This document shows positions 8,084-16,981 of a stretch of 64,000 nucleotides of DNA, one piece after another (position 1 is the stretch's first letter; the number at the start of each line of letters is the position of its first letter). Position numbers and translations under genes: made by a program. The DNA comes from GCA-002700125 sp964434385 (lineage in GTDB: Bacteria; Chloroflexota; Dehalococcoidia; Lucifugimonadales; Lucifugimonadaceae): contig CAYSUW010000007.1 in the NCBI GenBank assembly GCA_964434385.1, positions 8,547 to 72,546 of the forward strand. Reading direction: 5' to 3'. The notes beneath the pieces are model-generated. The model saw nothing but the letters and a program-made list of their open reading frames with translations. It did not search any database and was not told the origin of the DNA.

Positions 8084-10459
8084 TTAACACTTACTAAATC
8101 CACAGGAATAGCATTTCTCGCAGCCTTCTTCAAAAGCAAGTAAGTTTTGGCATTCAGGGCACGGGACACCAGCTAATATAGAAGGATTATTTTCAGTTTT
8201 TACATCTTCTACTTGGTCAGTAATCATCATTCCTAGTGTTTCATTAGAAGGAGACTCAAACATTTTAGTTTGGCTAGTTTCATTTAATGATAGGGGTAAT
8301 GCAGGTTTACCTGATACAACTCTTTCTAATACTAATGCTATTGCATCGGGCACAGATCTTATTAATTCCCCTTCATCCCAAGCAGGCACATCAGATATTC
8401 CTTTTAATTGTAGTGTGACATCTTTAGGATCAATTCCTGATCTCAGACATAAAGAAACCATTCTCGATACAGCTTCTGCCATAGCAGCATCATTGCCCCC
8501 AGCTTTTCCATGAGTTGCGAAAACTTCAAAAGGATATCCTTCTTTAGACATATTTACAGTAATGTACAAATTGCCTCTTCCAGTTCTTACTCTTTGTGTT
8601 ACTCCTGATAATTCAGAAGGCCTTTCTATAGGTACTACATATCTAAGTACTTCTTTTTCTTCAGTTTCTTTTTGATTTTCTGTTGTTCCAGAAGTTAGTA
8701 CTTCTTTTTCTCTACTTCCTGCTCTATAGACAGTAATTCCTTTACAAGATAATTCCCAAGCAAGCATGTAAGCATTTGATACGTCATTTTCTGTGGCTGA
8801 ATTAGGGAAATTTATAGTTTTAGAAATTCCGGCATCAACGCTATCTTGAAAAGCTGCTTGCATCCTAACGTGATTTTCAGGTGATATGTCTGGAGCAGTT
8901 TTAAATATTTCTTTAACATCATTTGGAACGTCATCTCTATTTTGAAGAGAACCGCCTTCAGATAAATATTCCAATAGTTCTTCACTGTAAAAATTTCTTT
9001 CTTTAGCTATTGTTTCGAAATTTTTATCAACATAATATAAAGTTTTTCCTTCAAGTATATTTTGTTTTCTAAAAGCTAAAGAGAAAATAGGTTCTATGCC
9101 AGAAGAACATCCAGCAATCATTGATATTGTTCCAGTAGGAGCTACTGTCAATCTACATGCGTTTCTTAATGGAACTTTATCTTCTAATTGAGGTCTACTG
9201 CCTTCCCAACCTTCAAAAGGGCCTCTATCTTTTGCTAATTCTTCTGAGGCTTTATCTGATTCTTCCATAAAAAACTTCATTAATTTTCTACCAGTATTTA
9301 AGCCTTCTTCAGAGTCATATCTAATGTTTAATTTAACTAACAAATCAGCAAATCCCATCACTCCTAAACCAATTTTTCTGGTTTGCTTGTTCATTTCTTC
9401 TATTTCTGGAATAGCATATTTGTTTGCGTCTATTGTGTTGTCGAGAAAGTGAACTGTTAAATGTACAATGTCTTTTAATCGGTTCCAATCTATATAACTA
9501 TTTGTTTCTTTTTCTATAACAAATTTAGATACATCTATGGATCCCAAATTACATGATTCATTAGGTAATAAGGGCTGTTCTCCACATGGATTAGTTGCTG
9601 TCATTTCTCCAATATGGTTAACAGGACTCTTCCTGTTAACCTCATCTAGGAATATCATTCCTGGTTCTCCATTTTTCCAAGCACCTTTAACTATTTTCTC
9701 AAAAACATCTTTGGCATTTAAGGACCCAGTTTTTTTACCACTTACAGGATCAATTAAATCATAATCTGCATTTGATACTACTGCTTCCATGAAATTATTA
9801 GTTGCACCAACAGAAATGTTGAAGTTATGTATTTCTCCTTCTAAAGTTTTGCAATCTATAAATTCTAAAATATCTGGATGATGAACATTCATGACTGCCA
9901 TATTGGCTCCATCTCTTTTTCCACCCTGAGTTACTAGTGTTGAAACAGATGATAATAATCTAAGAGCTGCAATAGGACCACAAGCTTTTCCATGGGTAGT
10001 TTTAATACTTGATCCTTTAGGTCTTAACTCAGATAAAGCGAATCCTGTACCTCCTCCGAATTTTTGAACCATGGCTGCGTCATGGGCAGTCTTCATAATA
10101 CCTTCCATACTATCTTTAAGAGGTAGCACAAAACATGCAGACAGAGTACCAGCAGGTGTTCCTGCATTCATTAATGTGGGTGAATTAGCTAAAAATTCAA
10201 GACTTGAGAGAGCTTCATAAAATTTATTAGAAGTGATTCTGATTTCTTCTTCATTCTTACCGTACTCTTTGTCTTCTTCAGCGAGAGCATTTGCTACTCT
10301 TCTAAATAATTGGTCAGGCGTTTCTATCACTTCATTATTATCGTTTTTTAAAAGATATCTATGTTTTAATACTACTTTAGCATTTTCCGAAATTATTGCA
10401 GGAGCAAAAGAAGTTGCAGTTTCTGGGTTTGATTTGTTTTTTGATGTATTTGTTGCCAT
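8084..10459 (-). CDS. nrdJ: vitamin B12-dependent ribonucleoside-diphosphate reductase (class II)
   Basis: A 791-residue class II ribonucleotide reductase that makes deoxyribonucleotides by adenosylcobalamin radical chemistry, with no oxygen requirement. Visible motifs are SACFVLPLKDSM, TATNPCGEQPLLPNESCNLGSI (active-site C and the N-x-C-x-E context) and TVAPTGTISMIAGCSSGIEP. A C-terminal Cys-rich tail (CPECQNLLAFEEGCEKCYSC) resembles a zinc ribbon/reductant tail. No NrdB-like subunit follows it. It sits 21 nt downstream of nrdR, so the NrdR boxes upstream of nrdR should control both. The GAGGT ribosome site precedes the ATG. B12 must be made or imported elsewhere; no cobalamin riboswitch fits in the gap. 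Confidence 0.94.
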   Translation of the reverse strand: MATNTSKNKSNPETATSFAPAIISENAKVVLKHRYLLKNDNNEVIETPDQLFRRVANALAEEDKEYGKNEEEIRITSNKFYEALSSLEFLANSPTLMNAGTPAGTLSACFVLPLKDSMEGIMKTAHDAAMVQKFGGGTGFALSELRPKGSSIKTTHGKACGPIAALRLLSSVSTLVTQGGKRDGANMAVMNVHHPDILEFIDCKTLEGEIHNFNISVGATNNFMEAVVSNADYDLIDPVSGKKTGSLNAKDVFEKIVKGAWKNGEPGMIFLDEVNRKSPVNHIGEMTATNPCGEQPLLPNESCNLGSIDVSKFVIEKETNSYIDWNRLKDIVHLTVHFLDNTIDANKYAIPEIEEMNKQTRKIGLGVMGFADLLVKLNIRYDSEEGLNTGRKLMKFFMEESDKASEELAKDRGPFEGWEGSRPQLEDKVPLRNACRLTVAPTGTISMIAGCSSGIEPIFSLAFRKQNILEGKTLYYVDKNFETIAKERNFYSEELLEYLSEGGSLQNRDDVPNDVKEIFKTAPDISPENHVRMQAAFQDSVDAGISKTINFPNSATENDVSNAYMLAWELSCKGITVYRAGSREKEVLTSGTTENQKETEEKEVLRYVVPIERPSELSGVTQRVRTGRGNLYITVNMSKEGYPFEVFATHGKAGGNDAAMAEAVSRMVSLCLRSGIDPKDVTLQLKGISDVPAWDEGELIRSVPDAIALVLERVVSGKPALPLSLNETSQTKMFESPSNETLGMMITDQVEDVKTENNPSILAGVPCPECQNLLAFEEGCEKCYSCGFSKC

Positions 10460-10480
10460 TTCTACCTCATTATTTTTTAA

Positions 10481-10987
10481 TTATTTTTCTATCTGTTCTA
10501 TGAAACTAATTTGATTAACAGGGATTTTATTAATGTCATCTTTATTTTTAGATAATATTTCTAACTCTTTCATAAAGTTATCAATTCCCTGAAAATTTTT
10601 GTAGACCGATGCAAATCTAATGTAAGCAACGGGGTCTAGAGTCTTCAATTTACTTATGACTATGTCACCAATCAGATCACTTTGTACTTCCTGATGGCCA
10701 AATTCATGGAGTATTTTTTTAATTTCAAACATTACTTCTGTAATATTTTTTTCTTCCACAGGTCTTTTTGCACATGCTATTTTCAGACTTGTCTCTAGTT
10801 TCTGTAAAGAAAAAGGTTCTTTTGATTGATCTCTTTTGATTACAGTCAAGGGTAGAGAGTGAGTTTTTTCATATGTAGTGAATCGAGAACTACAGTCTAA
10901 GCATTCTCTTCTACGTCTTAAACCATCTGAGGAATCTCTAGATTCCATTACTTTAGAGCTATTTTTTCCGCAAAATGGGCAGTTCAA
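10481..10987 (-). CDS. nrdR: transcriptional regulator NrdR
   Basis: A 168-residue repressor of ribonucleotide reductase genes. The N-terminal zinc ribbon is clear (MNCPFCG, then ECLDCSSRFTTYE). The rest is an ATP-cone nucleotide-sensing domain starting at VIKRDQSKEPFSLQKLE, and DPVAYIRFASVYKNF is the signature near residue 130. The start is a TTG at 10987 behind a strong AGGAGG site. The tail beyond about residue 150 is slightly longer than usual. Two NrdR-box-like 16-mers lie 38-84 nt upstream, consistent with autoregulation of a nrdR-nrdJ operon. Confidence 0.94.
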   Translation of the reverse strand: MNCPFCGKNSSKVMESRDSSDGLRRRRECLDCSSRFTTYEKTHSLPLTVIKRDQSKEPFSLQKLETSLKIACAKRPVEEKNITEVMFEIKKILHEFGHQEVQSDLIGDIVISKLKTLDPVAYIRFASVYKNFQGIDNFMKELEILSKNKDDINKIPVNQISFIEQIEK

Positions 10988-11024
10988 AAATTCCTCCTAA
11001 CACCATGTTTACCTTCAGGGACTT

Positions 11025-11040
11025 ACACTGTATCTAGTGT
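11025..11040. promoter_or_regulatory. NrdR box 1 (proximal)
   Basis: acactgtatctagtgt is a 16-nt imperfect palindrome that closely matches the known NrdR box consensus (acaCwAtATatwGtgt). It lies 38 nt upstream of the nrdR start codon. It is paired with a second box 31 nt further upstream, which is the three-helical-turn spacing typical of functional NrdR sites. Confidence 0.85.
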
Positions 11041-11055
11041 GGTCTTTTTAAGATG

Positions 11056-11071
11056 CCACTATAGTTAGTGT
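11056..11071. promoter_or_regulatory. NrdR box 2 (distal)
   Basis: ccactatagttagtgt is the second NrdR-box-like 16-mer, with start-to-start spacing of exactly 31 nt from the first. Having both boxes on the same helical face is the known arrangement for cooperative NrdR binding, so it supports direct repression of nrdR-nrdJ. Confidence 0.85.
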
Positions 11072-11124
11072 TTTGTCAAGAGTTTATAGGCAGAATTTTT
11101 TATAAAATTTCAACTTTTTAGTTA

Positions 11125-12219
11125 TTACTTTTTATTTTCTATTTGGTTAGGGTAATTTCTAAGAAACGGAGGTAGATCTAAAACTGAATCATCTTCAATA
11201 GTTTCTTTTAATGTTTTTTCAATTTTGTCTTGATCCTCAAAACTGATTTCTGTGTCAGGGAATCCTGTAGCTATAACTGTAAGTTTTATTTCATTTTCCA
11301 TTTTAGGATCAGTTACCATACCAAAGATAATATTTGCATCAGGATGTGCTTCTCTTGCAATAATCTCAGATGCTTGTTGAACTTCTGATACTTTTAAATC
11401 TGTGCCTCCTGTCACATTAAATATGACACCTTTAGCACCTTCTATGGACATTTCAAGAAGAGGACTTTCTATAGCATTTTTGGCAGCTTTTACTGCTCTT
11501 TCTTCACCTGATCCTTTTCCTATTGCCATCCAAGCTGGCCCTGCATTATTCATAATTGTTTTAACATCTGCAAAATCAAGGTTTATTTCTCCAGGTACTA
11601 AAATTAATTCTGCTATTGATTGTACTCCTTGTCTTAAAACATCATCTGCCATTCTAAAACCTGATTCCATTGTCATGCTATTGTCCGCCATCATTAGAAG
11701 CCTATCATTAGGAATTACAATAAGTGTGTCTACACATGTTTTCAGTTTTTCAATTCCTTCTTCAGCTTGTCTGCGTCTTTTAACACCCTCAAATCCAAAA
11801 GGTTTCGTTACTACTCCGATAGTAAGAGCACCACATTCTCTAGCAATTTCAGCGATTACTGGAGCAGCACCAGTACCAGTACCTCCACCCATTCCTGCCG
11901 CAACAAAAACAAGATCTGACTCTACAACTAGTTCTCTGATTAAAGATTTACTTTCTTCAGCACATTCTCTACCTCTTTCAGGGTCTCCACCCACACCTAA
12001 TCCTCTAGCGTTCTGATCTCCAATCTTTACAATTGTTGACACATCACTTTGCTCTAAAGCCTGAGAATCTGTATTGAAAATAAGATATTCTACTTTTGGA
12101 ATTTTATCTTTGAACATTCTTGATACAGCATTAGAGCCACCACCACCCACACCTAGTACTTTAATTTTGGCGTTATCATTATCTATCACATTAATATTAT
12201 TTTGTTTTAAAGTAGTCAT
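11125..12219 (-). CDS. ftsZ: cell division protein FtsZ
   Basis: A 364-residue tubulin-like GTPase that forms the division ring. VLGVGGGGSNAVSRMF is the N-terminal nucleotide-binding loop, GGGTGTGAAP (near residue 112) the tubulin signature, and NxDFADVKTIM the T7 synergy loop, which completes the active site of the next subunit. The C-terminal VLDLPPFLRN is the conserved tail peptide that binds FtsA. It directly follows ftsA (8-nt gap) with an AGGGGGA ribosome site. Confidence 0.96.
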   Translation of the reverse strand: MTTLKQNNINVIDNDNAKIKVLGVGGGGSNAVSRMFKDKIPKVEYLIFNTDSQALEQSDVSTIVKIGDQNARGLGVGGDPERGRECAEESKSLIRELVVESDLVFVAAGMGGGTGTGAAPVIAEIARECGALTIGVVTKPFGFEGVKRRRQAEEGIEKLKTCVDTLIVIPNDRLLMMADNSMTMESGFRMADDVLRQGVQSIAELILVPGEINLDFADVKTIMNNAGPAWMAIGKGSGEERAVKAAKNAIESPLLEMSIEGAKGVIFNVTGGTDLKVSEVQQASEIIAREAHPDANIIFGMVTDPKMENEIKLTVIATGFPDTEISFEDQDKIEKTLKETIEDDSVLDLPPFLRNYPNQIENKK

Positions 12220-12227
12220 ACTTCCCC

Positions 12228-13562
12228 CTAGCTTTGATTAAATGTTTCTGTTTTCTTTTTTATAAATTTTTTTATAGGTATTGATATTTTTTCTAATTTA
12301 TTTATATTTATTAATTTTTGATATTTCCCAATATTATTAATTTTTAGAATAGTAGAATTACCAAGTATTTTGTTTTTTGAGATGTAACTTTTCTTCTTTT
12401 TTTTATCATGTTCAATTAAATCATTATGATTAAAGAAAAATTTAATAATTCCTATTAAAGGGTTTAATTCTGGTTTATTTAAGTATTCAGGTATATTTGC
12501 AGTATCTGAAGGCATTCCTAATCGAACATAATATTGAAATATATATTTTGTTAAAGGTTGCATTCCATCAAGTTTTGATCCTCCTCCTGATAAAACTAAT
12601 CTATTAATAGGTATTTTATGGATTGAACTATTATCAAGTTTTAGTTTTGCTAATCGTAGTAATTCTTGTCCTCTTTCCTTAAGAATTTGACCTATTTCTC
12701 TCTTAGTATGATGACTCTCTGATCCTTCATTATTCACACAAGAGATTTCTTCTGGATTACCTAGAAGTTCTGGTGTGACAGTACCAAATTCAATTTTAAT
12801 TTTTTCTGCTTCAGAGAAAGGTATATCTAGTGCTAATGACAAATCATTGGAAAATTGGTTCCCACCGACAGGAATAACATCATTATAAATATTAGTTCCC
12901 TGAAAAAACACTGATATATCTGTTGTGCCTGCTCCTATATCTAATACTAGAACTCCATTATCTTTTTCTTCCTTTGTGATGGTTGAATAAGATCCTGAAA
13001 CAGAGTTAGCTAGAACTGCATCAGGTTTTAAATCAATTGAAGAGAATGTTTTTAAAATAATTTCATTTGAGTTTTTCTTAGTGGTTATATTGTTGGTTAC
13101 TAATTCTAATTTCCTTGAATGCATTCCTAAAGGATGTTTGATTCCATGGATTCCATCTAAGTTGAAATTTAAAGGTATAACATGAAGGATTTTTTGATCA
13201 GATTGAAGATTTTTGTTTTTAGCAAAATGGATGGATTTTTTTAGATCGTTTTCTGATATTACTTTGACTTTATCTGAAGAGAATATTTCTGTCGTTTTCA
13301 TAGAAGATCTAATATCTTTACTTGAATTTCCAATTAATATAATTGGGTTTTCTTCAAGATAAGGTTTGAAGGAATTCAATAATTCCCTGATTTGGATTTC
13401 AAATTGTTCAGAATTAACAATGTTTCCTTTATTGATTCCATTAGAATCACATTCTTCAAATTGTTGAAAAATTATAGTTTCCTCTTTTGATTTCAAGGCA
13501 GCAAGACAAGATATTTTTTTTGTTCCTATGTCGAAAGCTAACACTTTATTCATATCAGTCAT
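12228..13562 (-). CDS. ftsA: cell division protein FtsA
   Basis: A 444-residue actin-like membrane tether for FtsZ. LAFDIGTKKISCLAA is phosphate-1, LVLDIGAGTTDISVF (near residue 206) phosphate-2, and LSGGGSKLDGM the adenosine motif. VIPVGGNQFSNDLSLALDIPFSEAEKIK is typical of FtsA. The end carries a basic stretch and a Lys/Ile-rich tail in place of a clear canonical amphipathic targeting helix, so membrane attachment may be atypical. It sits between rsmH and ftsZ. The ATG at 13553, three codons in, is an alternative start. Confidence 0.9.
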   Translation of the reverse strand: MTDMNKVLAFDIGTKKISCLAALKSKEETIIFQQFEECDSNGINKGNIVNSEQFEIQIRELLNSFKPYLEENPIILIGNSSKDIRSSMKTTEIFSSDKVKVISENDLKKSIHFAKNKNLQSDQKILHVIPLNFNLDGIHGIKHPLGMHSRKLELVTNNITTKKNSNEIILKTFSSIDLKPDAVLANSVSGSYSTITKEEKDNGVLVLDIGAGTTDISVFFQGTNIYNDVIPVGGNQFSNDLSLALDIPFSEAEKIKIEFGTVTPELLGNPEEISCVNNEGSESHHTKREIGQILKERGQELLRLAKLKLDNSSIHKIPINRLVLSGGGSKLDGMQPLTKYIFQYYVRLGMPSDTANIPEYLNKPELNPLIGIIKFFFNHNDLIEHDKKKKKSYISKNKILGNSTILKINNIGKYQKLININKLEKISIPIKKFIKKKTETFNQS

Positions 13563-13565
13563 TTT

Positions 13566-14510
13566 TTATATCCTTTCAGCTATTCTTAGTTTTGCACTTC
13601 TACTTCTAGTGTTGATTTTTTTTTCTTGATTTGTAGGAGCAATTGGTTTTTTTGTCATGATTTTTATAGTGGGGGAATGGTTACAGACACATTCAATGAT
13701 TTCCACAGAACAAACACATGTTGATGATTGTTCCTTGAAATATTTTTTTACTATTCTATCTTCTAAAGAATGATATGAGATTACAGCTAATCTTCCTCCA
13801 AGACCTATGACTGAAATTGCTTGACTTAAAGTTGATTCGAGTTCTTTCAACTCATTATTTACAGCTATTCGAATAGCTTGAAACGTTTGAGTAGCTGGAT
13901 GATGTTTCCTTATAGGTTTTTTTATTACATCTACAATAACTTGGGCTAATTCAGAAGAAGTATGAATTGGGCGATTTTTAACTATTGCTCTAGCAATTCT
14001 TCTTGAAAAAGGCTCTTCGCCATATTTGAAGATAATATCTGATAATCTTTCCATAGGAAATGTATTAATAATTTGACTTGCTGTGATATCTTGGTCTGAG
14101 TTGAATCTCATATCTAATGGTGCTGATTGTTTAAAACTAAAACCTTTTTCTTCATAATCAAGCTGTAGTGAAGAAATGCCCAAATCTAACAGTACACCAT
14201 GTACTGGAATGAAATTTAACTCAGAAGCTATATTTCTCATTTCAGAAAATTTATTATTAACTGCAATGAAAGAATCTTCTAATCTGAATTTATTCAATCG
14301 GTTTTTAGCTACATGTACAGCTTCATGATCGGCATCTATCCCTAGAACTTGTCCTCCTGGATCCGAAGCTAATAATATAGCTTCAGAATGTCCTCCCTCG
14401 CCTAAAGTTCCATCAATATATCTACCTCCAGGTTGAACTTGAAGTCCCTCAAGAATTTCTGGTACAAGTACTGGTGTATGATAAATATTTTTAGTCATTT
14501 TGATATACAT
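13566..14510 (-). CDS. rsmH: 16S rRNA (cytosine(1402)-N4)-methyltransferase
   Basis: A 314-residue SAM-dependent methyltransferase that modifies C1402 of 16S rRNA. YHTPVLVPEILEGL and GRYIDGTLGEGGHSEAIL (SAM motif I) open the protein, LLDLGISSLQLD follows, and VISYHSLEDRIVKKYF is the C-terminal family signature. It is the usual first or second gene of the dcw cluster; here mraZ, ftsL, ftsI and the mur genes are missing around it, leaving rsmH-ftsA-ftsZ only. The start may be the ATG at 14498 (MTKNIYHTPV), since neither has an evident ribosome site. Confidence 0.94.
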   Translation of the reverse strand: MYIKMTKNIYHTPVLVPEILEGLQVQPGGRYIDGTLGEGGHSEAILLASDPGGQVLGIDADHEAVHVAKNRLNKFRLEDSFIAVNNKFSEMRNIASELNFIPVHGVLLDLGISSLQLDYEEKGFSFKQSAPLDMRFNSDQDITASQIINTFPMERLSDIIFKYGEEPFSRRIARAIVKNRPIHTSSELAQVIVDVIKKPIRKHHPATQTFQAIRIAVNNELKELESTLSQAISVIGLGGRLAVISYHSLEDRIVKKYFKEQSSTCVCSVEIIECVCNHSPTIKIMTKKPIAPTNQEKKINTRSRSAKLRIAERI

Positions 14511-14580
14511 AGTGATACTTTTAAAAAACCTTTAAGTTATTCCTAACAAAGTAGAGGGAAAATTTTCAAGTATTTTAGAG

Positions 14581-14626
14581 TCCACTTAAGTGGAATTTTT
14601 GATTTTTTGATCAAACTTAAGTAGAA
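14581..14626. promoter_or_regulatory. paired ACTTAAGT palindromes between rsmH and the MMPL gene
   Basis: The 199-nt divergent intergenic region holds two copies of ACTTAAGTrGAA. The first is at 14584-14595, inside the perfect 14-nt palindrome tccacttaagtgga; the second is at 14615-14626. Their start-to-start spacing is 31 nt, about three helical turns. This looks like a two-site operator serving the dcw-type operon, the MMPL transporter, or both. The binding protein is unknown. Confidence 0.45.
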
Positions 14627-14709
14627 GTAATTAAATGTTCAGTTAAAAATAATCATATATAATTAAACTTTAGAAATATATTTACTGTTACAAACCATAA
14701 AGTTTAATT

Positions 14710-16974
14710 ATGTTTATTTTCTTGGCTTCTTTACTAACATCAAGGTTGAAAATAATGTCTTCCATTATTATTTTTTTAGGAATTGTTGGTATATTGGCAT
14801 TTGTTGCTCCTGAATTGAGTACAGTGACTACTAATGAAGAATCAGAATTTTTACCTAAGGGTTCTGAATCATTAAAAGCTTTAGAATTAGCCAAGGAAAG
14901 ATTTTCTTCTAGTTCTGGTTTGCCTGCAGTCATAGTGATTAATTCTCAAAAAAAAATAACTTTTGACGATAAAGAAAAAATTTCTGAATTTATTGATTTG
15001 ATAGATTCTTCAGAGATTTTAGATAGAGAAGGACAACCAGTTATAGGAAGAATAATTTCTCCAATAGATAATCCATTAATGGAACAATCTATGGTTTCCT
15101 CTGATAAAACTACTATGCAGATTTTAATTAATATGCAAGGTGCTCCTAGTGATGATTCTTTTGAAGAAGCAGTAGATAGAATGAGAGATCAAATAATAGA
15201 TGTTTTTGGAGACACTTCGCTTTCTGTATACGTTACGGGGCCTGCAGGAATAATTATTGATGCAGTAAAAGTTTTTCAAAGTATAGATCTTACTGTAACT
15301 ATCGCGACTGTATTATTAGTCCTTGTATTGTTACTTGTAATTTACAGATCCCCTGTGCTAGCTATTACGCCTTTAATAATAATAGCTTTTACTTTATATG
15401 CTGCTCGATCAATTGCTGCATTATTGTCACAAAATTTTAATTTACCGTTAAACGATCAAGTGGCTGCAATAATGTCTGTTCTTTTATTTGGAGCAGGTAC
15501 AGACTTTTCATTGTTCGTTATATCACGATATAGAGAAGAGTTACAAAGGATGTCAAAAGTTAATAAATGGGAAGCAATGAGAGTGACTATGGAAAATGTT
15601 GGTCCTGCTATTGCAACTAGTGCTGGAACTACAATTGTAGCTATGCTTGTACTATTATTTGCTACAAATGGAAGTTTTGTCTCTGTTGGTCCAATGTTGG
15701 CGATGGCAGTATTCGTAATGTTGCTAGTGGGTCTGACAGTAATTCCTGGTGTTGTAGTTTTATTAGGTAAAGTTGCTTTTTGGCCTATTAATCCATTTGA
15801 AAGTACTCAAAAAGACTCAAGGTTTTGGAAAAAAATTGCTGATTTGGTTTCAAAAAAAGGTTTTGTGGTTTTAGTTACAACATTAATATTCCTTTTGATA
15901 TCTAGCTCTGCAACATTGTTATTAAAACCAAATTTTTCATTTGTTGATGGTTTTCCTGATGGAACTGATTCAAAAAATGGTTATTCAGTAATTTTAGAAA
16001 AATTCCCCCCTGGTGATCTAGCTCCTACAAAAATTTTTATGGAATCAAAATCTGATTCATTGATTGATCAATTTTCAGATGTAGAAAAGTTTGTGGAAAA
16101 AATATCTGAATATCCAGGAGTTGTAAGAATTTATGGTCCTACTCGTCCTACTGGAGATCCTCCTTATTTATCAATTGAAGAAATTCAAAATCTTAATTCT
16201 AACCCTAATGATCCTGCAATAATGCAAGTTATTGGTCCTGCTATGAGATTTTTGTCTTCTGATAATTCTATGTTTTATTTAGATATTGTTTGGGATTCAG
16301 ATCCTTATTCAAATAAAACAATTTCTAAGATTGGAGATTTTAGATCTTTTGTGAAAAATGTTTCATCTGAAATCGGATGGGATGAAAAAAAGGTTATTGT
16401 AGGCGGAGAAACAGCTGTTCGTTATGACACAAAGCAAGCTACAATTCATGATTTAACTGTAGTTGGACCTCTTATTATTTTGGTTATTTGGATAGTTTTA
16501 ATTTTATTATTAAGGAGTTTAATTGCTCCAACTTATTTAATTTTTTCAGTACTTTTAAGTTTCGGATCTGCTTTTGGGTTATCTGTATTATTTTTCCAAT
16601 ATATCCTTGGACATTCAGGAGTAGCATTTGATAACTCTATGTGGTTATTTGTATTTTTGGTTGCACTAGGAGCAGATTATAATGTCTACATTATGTCTAG
16701 GGTAAAGGAAGAGGTTAAGAAAAAAGGGATCATTGAAGGAACCAAGGAAGCAGTAACTAAAACAGGAGGTGTGATTACATCAGCAGGAATTATATTGGCT
16801 GGTACTTTTATGGTTCTATTTACATTACCATTACAAGCAATAGCACAATTAGGTTTCGGAGTTAGTTTGGGTGTATTATTGGATACTTTCATAGTCAGAG
16901 GATTATTAGTTCCCAGTATGGTTGTAGTAGTAAATAAATGGAGTTGGTGGCCTAATCCTATGTTTAGAGATTAA
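14710..16974 (+). CDS. MMPL/RND family transporter
   Basis: A 754-residue polytopic membrane protein with the two-fold MMPL layout. It has an N-terminal helix, an extracellular domain (about residues 35-190), a five-helix block (about 190-360), a second extracellular domain (about 400-575) and a second five-helix block (about 580-750). GAGTDFSLFVISRYREE and GADYNVYIMSRVKEE are the two proton-relay signature segments, each with the conserved Asp and Tyr/Phe. Members export lipids, siderophores or drugs using proton motive force; the cargo is unknown. TrmD follows after 7 nt, so the two may be cotranscribed. Confidence 0.85.
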   Translation: MFIFLASLLTSRLKIMSSIIIFLGIVGILAFVAPELSTVTTNEESEFLPKGSESLKALELAKERFSSSSGLPAVIVINSQKKITFDDKEKISEFIDLIDSSEILDREGQPVIGRIISPIDNPLMEQSMVSSDKTTMQILINMQGAPSDDSFEEAVDRMRDQIIDVFGDTSLSVYVTGPAGIIIDAVKVFQSIDLTVTIATVLLVLVLLLVIYRSPVLAITPLIIIAFTLYAARSIAALLSQNFNLPLNDQVAAIMSVLLFGAGTDFSLFVISRYREELQRMSKVNKWEAMRVTMENVGPAIATSAGTTIVAMLVLLFATNGSFVSVGPMLAMAVFVMLLVGLTVIPGVVVLLGKVAFWPINPFESTQKDSRFWKKIADLVSKKGFVVLVTTLIFLLISSSATLLLKPNFSFVDGFPDGTDSKNGYSVILEKFPPGDLAPTKIFMESKSDSLIDQFSDVEKFVEKISEYPGVVRIYGPTRPTGDPPYLSIEEIQNLNSNPNDPAIMQVIGPAMRFLSSDNSMFYLDIVWDSDPYSNKTISKIGDFRSFVKNVSSEIGWDEKKVIVGGETAVRYDTKQATIHDLTVVGPLIILVIWIVLILLLRSLIAPTYLIFSVLLSFGSAFGLSVLFFQYILGHSGVAFDNSMWLFVFLVALGADYNVYIMSRVKEEVKKKGIIEGTKEAVTKTGGVITSAGIILAGTFMVLFTLPLQAIAQLGFGVSLGVLLDTFIVRGLLVPSMVVVVNKWSWWPNPMFRD

Positions 16975-16981
16975 TTTCAAT

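Noticed and set aside
10460..10480. Cobalamin riboswitch before nrdJ
   Set aside because: Only 21 nt separate nrdR and nrdJ; regulation is better explained by the NrdR boxes.
9537..10514. Short plus-strand frames opposite nrdJ
   Set aside because: They are antisense to well-conserved motifs of nrdJ and have no ribosome sites.
11402..12016. 204-codon plus-strand frame opposite ftsZ
   Set aside because: The minus-strand frame is an unmistakable ftsZ with all motifs; the antisense frame has no recognisable protein.
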